Source: Clostridiales bacterium
Lineage (GTDB): Bacteria; Bacillota_A; Clostridia; Oscillospirales; Oscillospiraceae
DNA: 9,034 bases
NCBI GenBank assembly: GCA_019417795.1
Contig: DXUR01000086.1
Coordinates: forward strand, 1 to 9,034
Direction: 5' to 3'
Both the position numbers and the translations under genes were made by a program. Below, piece after piece: positions 1 through 6,702 of the stretch (the stretch's first letter is position 1; each line of letters starts with the position of its first letter). A model generated the notes under the pieces. The model saw only the letters and a list, made by a program, of their open reading frames with translations, was not told the origin of the DNA and ran no database searches.

Positions 1-554
1 CCCTTATAACGGTCATTCTCTTCCAGATTCTTGGGCACATTCAACGGATCATAGCTGGGCGCCGACACCATGCACAAGATCTCACCGGTCTTGTAGTTAT
101 ACACCGCCACCGTCCCGGCGTGGCCGCCCAAAGCCCTGTACGCCTCGTAGTTATACCGGGCGTCCAGGGTCAGGTACAAATTGCTGCCCCGCTCCGCGCC
201 GAACGCGCCGTTCACCAGATCAAAGCCGGTCAGCTTGTCCGCGAAGGCGTTGAGAACGCCGGTGCCGATCTTGCCGTACAGATCTCCCACCGCGTGGAGG
301 GTGGCCTTGCGGACGGTTTCATTTTCATAGTAGGTGCGATGGCCGTTTTCCACGGAGGACAGCACATCCCCGTCCCGGTCCAGCACCGTGCCGGAGATCA
401 GCACGCCGTTGGAATCGTACAGATGGCGGTTAAAGGCAGAGGAGGCCCACTTGCCGCCCTCAGCAAAATACCGGATGAGAAATACACTCATCCCCGCCGC
501 CAGTAAAATCGCCAGTGCCATGCAGATCACGGCCCGTTTTTCAATCTTCCGCAT
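1..554 (-). CDS. Class B penicillin-binding protein, N-terminal part (PbpA/PBP2-like), cut by window edge
   Basis: This is a peptidoglycan transpeptidase that would cross-link glycan made by the adjacent SEDS polymerase on the outer face of the membrane. Only the first 184 residues are visible; the frame stays open to the left edge, so the catalytic SxxK domain lies outside. Visible parts are a short basic N-terminus (MRKIEKR), one membrane segment at about residues 8-28, a SGTVLDRDGDVL stretch (54-65) matching the conserved PBP 'RGxIxDRxGxxL' motif, and ILCMVSAPSYDP (159-170), the conserved strand leading into the transpeptidase domain. The short region between them resembles the small PbpA proteins of actinobacteria (Rv0016c type) more than large PBP2 proteins; that is a by-eye judgement. 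The start is set by a strong AAAAGGAGG site (561-569) six bases upstream. The first codons overlap the end of the SEDS gene by 14 bases, suggesting translational coupling. Confidence 0.9.
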   Translation of the reverse strand, partial: MRKIEKRAVICMALAILLAAGMSVFLIRYFAEGGKWASSAFNRHLYDSNGVLISGTVLDRDGDVLSSVENGHRTYYENETVRKATLHAVGDLYGKIGTGVLNAFADKLTGFDLVNGAFGAERGSNLYLTLDARYNYEAYRALGGHAGTVAVYNYKTGEILCMVSAPSYDPLNVPKNLEENDRYK

Positions 555-2334
555 GACCGTCCTCCTTTTCAAAGGCATCCTCTGCCGGTGCCGCCATACG
601 GGCGGCTTCCTCGTCCAGCTTCCGCTCCGCCGCCCGGCCGATGGCAAAGCTGGCGTCCGCACGGGTGTCCATGGTCTTCAGATACGCCAGCAGTCCCCAT
701 GCCGACAGCATGGCGGAGCCGCCGTTGGACACGAAGGGGAAGGTCACGCCGGTGAGTGGCAGAAGATCCACGGAGCCGAACACATTCAGGCTGGTCTGAA
801 ACACCAGCAGAGAGCCTGCCGCGCAGGCGGCGATGGTATAAAAGCTGGATCGGCCCGTCCGGGAGGCGCGAACGGCGAACCATGCCAAGGTCAGGATGCA
901 GGCCACCGCCAGCAGCGCGATGACCAGCCCCCATTCCTCGCATAACATGCCAAACACCAGATCCGTGTCCCCGGCAGGGATACGCTCCAGCCAGCCGTTT
1001 CCGGCACCCATGCCGAACAGTCCGCCGGAGGCCGCCGCCGACATGGTGCGGGTCTGCTGATAGCCGGAGCCGGAGGCCGCCTCCCAGGCGTGGCCCCACG
1101 CGGCGAAGCGGCTCAGAATATAGGGCTTGAACTGTACGATGATCCCCGCTCCAAAGGCCGCGCCGCCGCAGATGAGGGCCAGAGTTGCGGCGTCCCCGGA
1201 GCGGAGATAGGCGATGACCAGGAAGGTCACAAAGAAGATGGCAGCCGTGCCGAAGTCGCTCATCAGCCCCAGCAGGCCGATGCACACGCCGGTGAGCACG
1301 ATAAACAGCGCCAGATTCCGGCGGCGGAACAGCCGTTCCAGCGTGGCGGAGCCTGCAAAAATATAGCAGATCTTGGCGATCTCCGAGGGCTGGAAGGATA
1401 TACCGCCCAAGGTGACCCAGTTGGTCGCGCCGAATTTAGCCTTGCCCAGCACCAGCGTGATCCCCAACAGGCCGATGGCCCCGGCAGCCATGAGCCAGCG
1501 GCGCTTTTTCACCCGTTCCAGATCCCGCAGAAATAGACCCAGCGCCAAAAACAGGCCCATGCCCAGAACGATGGCCAAAAGCTGCTTGGGAAGGCTCCCC
1601 GGTGCACTGGAAGCTGTCACCGCAAGGGATAATGTTGAAAGATAAAAGGCGATGGTCTCCAGCTCAAAGCCCACGCAGCGGCCCAGCCGCAGCGCGGCGG
1701 CGTAGAGCCACATGACCACCGTGAGGGTCAGGAAGCAGATGGGGATCACCGGGCTGGCCTTCTCCCCCGCTGCCAGTATTAACTGAATGGCGGTCAAAAT
1801 CTGAAATACCGTCAGCCACAAAAAAGAGGGCCACATGGCGGCGGGCCGCTCCGCCTGCCGCTTCTTTTCCAGTTCTTCCCGCTCTCCAACCGTCTGCGGC
1901 AGAAACACCAGCGGCACACCGCCCAGGGTCAGGGTATCCCCCAGCTTCAACGGGGCCTGCTCTGTCACAGGGGTCCCGTTGACGGCGGTGCCGCCCTTGG
2001 AGCCAAGATCATACACCGTCCAGGCTCCGTCCTCACCACGGCATAGCGCCGCATGCTGCCGGGAGATGCTGGGATAGTTCAGAATCGCATCGGCGGATTT
2101 ACCCCGCCCCAGAATATTTTCCCAGTGGGTCAGGGGGATACTGCCGCCGCCGGGCAGGCTCAACTGGGCCCAGACCTCCGGCGTGTGGGGGATCCGCAGC
2201 AGGGACCGGATGGCCCGCACCAGAATCAGCGCCGAAAGCACCGGAAACAGCAGCCGTGCAATGGCCGTGTACCAGCCGGTAATCAGAGGATGGGCACTCA
2301 GCCACAGGGACAGCGCAGAAAACATTTCCTGCAT
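541..2334 (-). CDS. FHA domain-SEDS fusion: FtsW/RodA/SpoVE family peptidoglycan glycosyltransferase
   Basis: This is a multi-pass membrane protein of 597 residues, much longer than the usual SEDS length of roughly 370-420. One membrane helix (about 21-39) is followed by a cytoplasmic forkhead-associated domain at about 54-146, with GR (76-77), SRQH (91-94) and GGTAVNG (114-120), the typical phosphothreonine-binding loops; the usual NG of the last motif is GG here. A charged linker (150-164) leads to the SEDS domain (about 168-553) with NWVTLGGISFQPSEIAK (305-321), DFGTA (360-364), the extracellular loop DTDLVFGMLCEEWG (456-469) and TGVTFPFVSNGGSAML (528-543). The Asp of the TD pair (D458) aligns with the catalytic Asp of RodA/FtsW. 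The family polymerises lipid II into glycan strands together with a class B PBP, which is the next gene. The start has an AAAGGAGG site (2342-2349) seven bases upstream. FtsW, RodA and SpoVE cannot be told apart here, so no symbol is given. Confidence 0.93.
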   Translation of the reverse strand: MQEMFSALSLWLSAHPLITGWYTAIARLLFPVLSALILVRAIRSLLRIPHTPEVWAQLSLPGGGSIPLTHWENILGRGKSADAILNYPSISRQHAALCRGEDGAWTVYDLGSKGGTAVNGTPVTEQAPLKLGDTLTLGGVPLVFLPQTVGEREELEKKRQAERPAAMWPSFLWLTVFQILTAIQLILAAGEKASPVIPICFLTLTVVMWLYAAALRLGRCVGFELETIAFYLSTLSLAVTASSAPGSLPKQLLAIVLGMGLFLALGLFLRDLERVKKRRWLMAAGAIGLLGITLVLGKAKFGATNWVTLGGISFQPSEIAKICYIFAGSATLERLFRRRNLALFIVLTGVCIGLLGLMSDFGTAAIFFVTFLVIAYLRSGDAATLALICGGAAFGAGIIVQFKPYILSRFAAWGHAWEAASGSGYQQTRTMSAAASGGLFGMGAGNGWLERIPAGDTDLVFGMLCEEWGLVIALLAVACILTLAWFAVRASRTGRSSFYTIAACAAGSLLVFQTSLNVFGSVDLLPLTGVTFPFVSNGGSAMLSAWGLLAYLKTMDTRADASFAIGRAAERKLDEEAARMAAPAEDAFEKEDGHAED

Positions 2335-2373
2335 CCCATTCCCTCCTTTCCGAAAAAACAGCTTCAGACCGAA

Positions 2374-2400
2374 CCGGCGGAGTCTGTCTCCGTCAGCCGG
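2374..2400 (-). other. Possible leader hairpin upstream of the SEDS gene
   Basis: CCGGCGGAG (2374-2382) can pair with CTCCG and CCGG (2388-2392 and 2397-2400), with a four-base bulge and a five-base loop. It lies in the predicted leader between the promoter and the ribosome binding site. It has no following T-tract and matches no riboswitch I recognise; it may have no function. Confidence 0.3.
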
Positions 2401-2404
2401 AAAT

Positions 2405-2440
2405 CAGGGTTATTATAGCATTATCCCAACAGCCTGTACA
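2405..2440 (-). promoter_or_regulatory. Promoter of the FHA-SEDS/PBP unit
   Basis: On the minus strand there is a perfect TATAAT at 2417-2412 preceded by TG one base away, forming an extended -10 (TGCTATAAT). A weak -35, TGTACA at 2440-2435, sits 17 bases upstream. This predicts a transcript start near 2405 and a leader of about 70 bases. No minus-strand gene lies between this site and the SEDS gene, which makes the SEDS gene the first of its unit. Confidence 0.7.
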
Positions 2441-2490
2441 CCCTTGCCGACGGAAAAACACAGTCTTTTGTTCTTTTTTCTGTTTTTCAC

Positions 2491-2519
2491 TTGACCGTTT
2501 GTTAAAAATAGATTAAAAT
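2491..2519 (+). promoter_or_regulatory. Promoter of the radical SAM gene
   Basis: TTGACC (2491-2496) and TAAAAT (2514-2519) are separated by 17 bases, close to the sigma-A consensus, in an AT-rich stretch. The predicted transcript start is near 2526, giving a leader of about 90 bases. It lies back to back with the SEDS promoter, with about 50 bases between their -35 elements. Confidence 0.7.
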
Positions 2520-2552
2520 AATAATCTGTATGTACGAATATATGTCTACTCA

Positions 2553-2577
2553 GGGCGGGGACCGTTGTTTCCCGCCT
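2553..2577 (+). other. Hairpin in the radical SAM leader
   Basis: GGGCGGG (2553-2559) pairs with CCCGCCT (2571-2577), giving six G-C pairs and one G-T wobble around an 11-base loop. It sits between the promoter and the ribosome binding site. No T-run follows, so it is not a plain terminator. I cannot match it to a known riboswitch; it could stabilise the transcript or bind a factor. Confidence 0.4.
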
Positions 2578-2617
2578 TGATCTACCATCTATAAATAGGA
2601 AAGGCCGATCGATCATC

Positions 2618-3505
2618 ATGAATCATCCATACAAAACAAGGGAAGGCGGCGCTACCGTCACCATCTTTGTCCCCTACGACTGCAAAAACCACTGCCCTTT
2701 CTGTATCAATAAGGAAGAATACGGGGATATGACCGGCTTCTCTCTGGAGAAGATCGTCCAGAGCATCCGCCGGATGGATGCCATCACCCCCAAATGCGAT
2801 TTCGTCTTTACCGGCGGCGAGCCCTTTGCCGACATTGAAAAGCTCCAGATCATGCTGGATGAGATCCCCACCACCCACCGGGTGTTCATCAACACCACTC
2901 TGCCCGTCTCCAAATGTCAGACGGAGGAGGACATTCTGGCCTTCGCGGAGCGGAATAAGCACAAGATCACCTGCATCAATGTATCCCGCCACATGCAGCA
3001 CTATGTGGTGGAGTCCAATGACTCGCTGCTGACCCGGCTGCCGGTACCCTTCCGGATCAACTGCGTTCTCTACAAGGATTATCCCAAGGAGAACCTGATC
3101 CCCTTCATTGAGCGCTTCCGCAAGCTTCCCGGCGCCAACATCCAGTTCCGCTTTGACTACACTGCCACCACTCCCGAAAACCTCTACGAGCCGGACAAGA
3201 TCCTGCACGATCTGAAGGAGATCGCGGAATACACCGGTCTGGACGGCTGCCGGATGCGCTGCGGCTTCCACTTCGACTACAAGGGCATGGAGCTGACCTA
3301 TCACAAGACCCTGCCCTACTCCACCATCGTGGAGACCGATCCCGCCGACGGCGTTACCTATGATATTCTCTATGACATCCTCATCAAGCAGACCGGCGAG
3401 ATCCATTCCGACTGGACCGGCGTGGTGATGGACGTCCCCGCCTATGAGAAGGTTGTCTTTGAGCCCTATGACCTGAAATGGCTGGAGGGCGGCCCCCGCA
3501 AATAA
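2618..3505 (+). CDS. Radical SAM protein of unassigned substrate
   Basis: This is a 295-residue cytoplasmic enzyme. CKNHCPFC at residues 22-29 is the CX3CX2C motif that binds the [4Fe-4S] cluster used to cleave S-adenosylmethionine, and TGGEP at 65-69 is the conserved SAM-contacting GGE motif. A GCRMRCGFHFD stretch (210-220) near the C-terminus adds two cysteines (211, 215) and a histidine (218). That is too few for a SPASM or twitch domain with full auxiliary clusters, although one partly ligated metal site is possible. The length fits a bare radical SAM barrel. The start is the first ATG after the promoter, with AGGAAAGG (2597-2604) 13 bases upstream, a longer spacing than usual. The gene is monocistronic, with its own promoter and terminator, and no precursor peptide, transporter or partner enzyme is visible nearby. 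The family is certain; the reaction is unknown. Confidence 0.9.
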   Translation: MNHPYKTREGGATVTIFVPYDCKNHCPFCINKEEYGDMTGFSLEKIVQSIRRMDAITPKCDFVFTGGEPFADIEKLQIMLDEIPTTHRVFINTTLPVSKCQTEEDILAFAERNKHKITCINVSRHMQHYVVESNDSLLTRLPVPFRINCVLYKDYPKENLIPFIERFRKLPGANIQFRFDYTATTPENLYEPDKILHDLKEIAEYTGLDGCRMRCGFHFDYKGMELTYHKTLPYSTIVETDPADGVTYDILYDILIKQTGEIHSDWTGVVMDVPAYEKVVFEPYDLKWLEGGPRK

Positions 3506-3513
3506 GCTGACAA

Positions 3514-3546
3514 CCCCCAGAAGCAATGCTTCTGGGGGTCTTTTTT
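3514..3546 (+). terminator. Intrinsic terminator of the radical SAM gene
   Basis: CCCCCAGAAGC (3514-3524) pairs perfectly over 11 bases with GCTTCTGGGGG (3528-3538), followed directly by a T-rich run, TCTTTTTT (3539-3546). It starts eight bases after the stop codon. There is no T-run on the opposite strand, so it should act only on plus-strand transcripts. Confidence 0.93.
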
Positions 3547-3648
3547 CTCCCAATTCAGCTTTGTGCTCCCGGCAGTTCCGTCCTCTTGTTTTTCAGAGGA
3601 TCTGAAAGAGAAACCCAAAGCGACACCGCATATCGGTTCTTCAAGCAG

Positions 3649-3681
3649 CACCCCCAGACCGGAGTCTCCGGTCTGGGGGTG
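3649..3681 (-). terminator. Long perfect palindrome past the PBP1A gene, probable terminator hairpin
   Basis: A 16-base arm (3649-3664) is perfectly repeated inverted at 3666-3681 with a single central base; the physical loop would open a few pairs. It begins about 30 bases after the PBP1A stop codon on the minus strand. Neither strand has a convincing T-run after the stem (minus strand reads TGCTGCTTGAAG), so it is not a canonical intrinsic terminator. It may act as a weak or factor-aided terminator or as a 3'-end stabiliser. Confidence 0.6.
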
Positions 3682-3711
3682 TATCAGCTATATGATCTTG
3701 CGCGCTCTGTC

Positions 3712-6405
3712 TCAGTTCCGATTGAACAGATTGGCCGCCCACATACCGGCATCGCCGAAGCCGCCGCTGGGGTCCTCCGGGGCCGGAGGCTCCGACGGGA
3801 TCACGATGCCGCCGGTTGGATCGTCAGGCAGGTTCGCGTCCCCGAAGCCGCCGCTGGGATCGTCGACCGACGGGCTGTAGTTGGGATCATTGGGATCATC
3901 AACGCCACCGCCGGGGTGATCCGGGTCCACCGGCGTCATGCCGGCATGGGCCGGACAGCCGATGACCTCCGGGTAGGTCTCTCCGCCACTTGCCGTAGGC
4001 GTGGGTTCCAGACCGATGGCCCGCTTCATCTCAATGAGATGGAACATGCTGTCGGGATTTTTGGCACTGTCGGTAGTAATGGAGCCAATGCGGACGCCCT
4101 CCCGGAAGTATTCCGTCCGTTCAAAGTCCAGCACACCCACCTGCTTAATGGCAGAGGAGGGACAGTTATCGGTGGCAACGCACTTACCCTCGGTGCAGTA
4201 ATCCACAAAGGTGTGGAGATTGCAGTTCTCCGTGGGAGCCGTGCCTGCCGCCACCGTGACCTGAACCGCCCGGCTGCCCCGGATGTCAGAACGGCAAGCG
4301 TCGGTGCACAGCAGGCCGCTGTCGGCGCAGACCGTCACCTGCTCCAGGCCGCTGGCAGGCTTTGCAAAGCTCTTATTCTCCAGATGTTCATGGATCTTCT
4401 GCATGACCGGCTTCCACATGGTAATGGCCGGGTTGCCGGAGGCAGAAATCTTCTCATTGGTCTTGGGATAGCCCGTCCACACGGCGGCGCAGTAATAGGG
4501 GGTATAGCCCACGAAATAGCGGGTCTTGGAGTTATCCGTGGTACCGGTCTTGCCCGCGATGGTCATGCCGCTGAACTTGGCGGAGGTACCGGTACCGGCG
4601 TTCACCACGCTGGTAAGCATCTGGTTCATGAAGTAGGCCGTGGTCTCCTTCATGGCCACATGGGTCTCGCCCTCGTTTTTCAGCACGGTCTCACCGTTGC
4701 TGTCCCGGACCTCGGTATACATCTTGGGCGAATTGTAAACACCGCTGTTGGCAAAGGCAGAGAAGGCCGCCGCCATCTCCACAGTGCTCAGGCCATAGGT
4801 CAGACCGCCCATGGCCAGCGGGGAAACGGCCATATCCTCCGGCACCAGGCTGAGGCCCAGCTTCTCCATGGCGTAAGCGTAGGACTCCGCCACACCCAGC
4901 GCCTCCACGGTCTGAACGGCGATGGTGTTGATGGAACGCCGGACGCCCTCGCCGATCATGGTCCAGCCGGTGTAGGTATTGGGGGAGTTCTTAGGCCAGG
5001 GAGAATTGTTCATAAGCTCCACGGGGTAGTTATCAAAGGTGGTGGCCGGTGTCACAGCACCGGCGTCCAGCGCTGCGGAATACACCGTCAACGGTTTGAT
5101 AGAAGAACCAACCTGATGCTTCTGGACCGCATAGTTGTCCACCAGATTCTGAGTCTTGGGGCCCATGGCGCCCACCATGCCCACGATGTTGCCGGTATAG
5201 GGGTCCATGATGGTGATACCGGATTGCAGCTGGTGGCCCTTGGCAGAGTGTACATTCAAATTGCTCAGATCTGCGTAGACATCCTCCGCGATCTTCTGGA
5301 TATCCGGGTCCATGGTGCAATAGATCTGATAGCCGCTGTTGTTCACCAGCCGCTGGGCCGCTTCATAAGAAATGCTCTTGGCCTGAGCCAGATCTGTGGT
5401 CACATCCTTGATGAGCTGCTCCACAAACCAATTGTTGATCTCGATACCGTCGGTCTTGACCAGCTCGCTGGCGTCTCCGGAGGTATCTGTGAAGTTCAAA
5501 GGCTCCGCCTTGGCGGCTTCGCACTCCTCTTTTGTCAGATAGGGCTTGCCGGTATCGGGATTGATGACCTTAGACATCTTGTCCAGGATCAGCTCCTGGC
5601 GCTTCTTGTTCAGCTGCCGGGGAGTGACGGTGGTGCCGTCCTTCCGGGTGTAGGTCCGTTCATATTTGGGGTTGTAGAGAGACGGGTTGTTGGTGATGGC
5701 GATGATACAGGCGCTCTCCGCCGCCGTCAGGTCCTTAGCGGACTTGCCGAAGTAGTATTCCGCTGCCGTCTCCACGCCGCCGCAGCCGCTGCCCAAATAG
5801 ATCATATTCAGGTACAGCTCCAGAATCTGGCTTTTCGTGTTGTTCTTTTCAAATTCCAGCGCCCGGAAGATCTCCTTGACCTTGCGGTTGATGGTATTCT
5901 GATTCTCGCCGGTCATGTTTTTCAGCATCTGCTGGGTGATGGTGGAGCCGCCGTAGCTGTCGTTGCTGCCGGTGAGGGTCAGCAGCGTAGCGCCCAGGGT
6001 CCGCTTCCAGTCCACGCCGTGGTGACTGAAAAAACGCTCGTCCTCAATAGACACCGCTGCCTGCCACAGGTAGGGGGACATATCGTCGATGTCGATCAGG
6101 ACACGGTTCTCCTGCCCGTGGACCTTCTGGAACTCCACCCACTGGCCGCTCTCCTTGTCCTGATAATAGACCACGGAGCTCTGGGACATGGTATAGTCCT
6201 CCGCCCGGACCTCCAGGGTCGGCAGCAGAGATGTATTCACATACTTCATGAAAATCCCCAGCAGCATGAGCGTTGTGCAGACGCCGATCAGGACCAGGGT
6301 AAAGACCGTCATCACAACGCCGCCCGCCACATGACCGGGCCGGACCTTCCGCCGTTTGCGGGAATGATCCGCCCCCTGGGGATGCGTGTTTCTTCTTTCC
6401 TCCAA
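3712..6405 (-). CDS. ponA: Bifunctional PBP1A-family peptidoglycan synthase (class A PBP)
   Basis: This enzyme polymerises lipid II and cross-links the product outside the membrane. Numbering from the TTG at 6405 gives 897 residues: a basic cytoplasmic stretch with KRRK near 17-20, one membrane helix (about 28-52), then a GT51 transglycosylase with EDERFFSHHG (121-130, catalytic Glu 121) and GGSTITQQMLKN (152-163). The transpeptidase domain has SSIK (434-437, nucleophile Ser 434), SIN (491-493) and KTGTT (619-623), so all catalytic motifs are intact. A cysteine-rich outer segment (seven Cys at 693-748) and a Pro/Asp/Gly tail from about 801 follow; the tail carries DPSGGFGDA twice (849-857, 878-886). 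Start choice: an AAAGGAGG site (6413-6420) lies seven bases before the TTG at 6405, whereas an in-frame TTG at 6432 lies upstream of that site and lacks one of its own. The symbol follows Firmicutes usage; the family is certain, the exact paralogue less so. Confidence 0.95.
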   Translation of the reverse strand: MEERRNTHPQGADHSRKRRKVRPGHVAGGVVMTVFTLVLIGVCTTLMLLGIFMKYVNTSLLPTLEVRAEDYTMSQSSVVYYQDKESGQWVEFQKVHGQENRVLIDIDDMSPYLWQAAVSIEDERFFSHHGVDWKRTLGATLLTLTGSNDSYGGSTITQQMLKNMTGENQNTINRKVKEIFRALEFEKNNTKSQILELYLNMIYLGSGCGGVETAAEYYFGKSAKDLTAAESACIIAITNNPSLYNPKYERTYTRKDGTTVTPRQLNKKRQELILDKMSKVINPDTGKPYLTKEECEAAKAEPLNFTDTSGDASELVKTDGIEINNWFVEQLIKDVTTDLAQAKSISYEAAQRLVNNSGYQIYCTMDPDIQKIAEDVYADLSNLNVHSAKGHQLQSGITIMDPYTGNIVGMVGAMGPKTQNLVDNYAVQKHQVGSSIKPLTVYSAALDAGAVTPATTFDNYPVELMNNSPWPKNSPNTYTGWTMIGEGVRRSINTIAVQTVEALGVAESYAYAMEKLGLSLVPEDMAVSPLAMGGLTYGLSTVEMAAAFSAFANSGVYNSPKMYTEVRDSNGETVLKNEGETHVAMKETTAYFMNQMLTSVVNAGTGTSAKFSGMTIAGKTGTTDNSKTRYFVGYTPYYCAAVWTGYPKTNEKISASGNPAITMWKPVMQKIHEHLENKSFAKPASGLEQVTVCADSGLLCTDACRSDIRGSRAVQVTVAAGTAPTENCNLHTFVDYCTEGKCVATDNCPSSAIKQVGVLDFERTEYFREGVRIGSITTDSAKNPDSMFHLIEMKRAIGLEPTPTASGGETYPEVIGCPAHAGMTPVDPDHPGGGVDDPNDPNYSPSVDDPSGGFGDANLPDDPTGGIVIPSEPPAPEDPSGGFGDAGMWAANLFNRN
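3755..3858 (-). repeat. Direct repeat encoding the DPSGGFGDA units of the PBP1A tail
   Basis: A 17-base sequence, ccgaagccgccgctggg, occurs identically at 3755-3771 and 3842-3858, 87 bases apart and in frame. Between them, DDPTGG looks like a degenerate third unit. This suggests tail growth by local duplication. Confidence 0.8.
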
Positions 6406-6474
6406 CTTGGAACCTCCTTTTGTGATCCACAAGGCGGTTTCCCTTCAGGAAACCAACCCACAATACACCATTAT

Positions 6475-6490
6475 CAAGTCCATTATATCA
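6475..6490 (-). promoter_or_regulatory. Promoter of the PBP1A gene (extended -10)
   Basis: On the minus strand TGATATAAT (6490-6482) is a consensus extended -10 element. No good -35 lies 16-18 bases upstream, which extended -10 promoters can tolerate. The predicted start near 6475 gives a leader of about 70 bases to the TTG start. A TTGACA at 6501-6496 is too close to this -10 (eight bases) to act as its -35. Confidence 0.6.
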
Positions 6491-6621
6491 TCCCCTGTCA
6501 ACTGCGAAAATGTCGGATTCAACCGGCGAAAAGTTTCCGCTTCCATAGATTTTACCAAATTTTTTCAGAAATTTCTGTCACATAACTTTCGTACTTCGCT
6601 GCTTTTTCACGGTTTTCGCTC

Positions 6622-6650
6622 TTGCAATCATCGTTTTCTTCCGTTACAAT
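6622..6650 (+). promoter_or_regulatory. Promoter of the DUF1292 gene
   Basis: TTGCAA (6622-6627) and TACAAT (6645-6650) are spaced by 17 bases. The predicted start near 6657 gives a leader of about 46 bases. It faces away from the PBP1A promoter across about 130 bases of AT-rich DNA. The same transcript could read through into the 6S-like RNA, since no terminator is seen after the DUF1292 stop. Confidence 0.7.
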
Positions 6651-6702
6651 AAGGGCAATCCTTCCCCGGAGGGACAGACAACACGAGAAAGGGTATACAA
6701 AG

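Noticed and set aside
2582..3553. Open frame of 323 codons on the minus strand, opposite the radical SAM gene
   Set aside because: It begins downstream of the radical SAM terminator, has no recognised motif, and covers a gene with certain CX3CX2C and GGE motifs.
3581..3600. Six-base hairpin TCCTCT/AGAGGA between the two terminator hairpins
   Set aside because: It is short, AT/GC mixed, not followed by a T-run, and could occur by chance.
3563..3880. Small plus-strand frame after the radical SAM gene, a possible precursor peptide
   Set aside because: It lies beyond the terminator, has no binding site, and two thirds of it is antisense to the PBP1A tail repeats.
6496..6501. TTGACA on the minus strand as a -35 for PBP1A
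   Set aside because: It lies only eight bases from the TATAAT, and no acceptable -10 is found 16-18 bases downstream of it.
3526..6585. Open frame of 1019 codons on the plus strand, opposite PBP1A
   Set aside because: It is the antisense of a gene with intact catalytic motifs, has Arg/Gly/His-rich composition with no recognisable domain, and runs through both the terminator region and the promoter region. GC-biased codon use in the real gene explains the lack of stops.
6622..6702. Longer N-terminus for the DUF1292 protein
   Set aside because: The upstream TTG is itself the -35 box of the promoter, the extra residues do not fit the family, and the ATG at 6703 has its own binding site.
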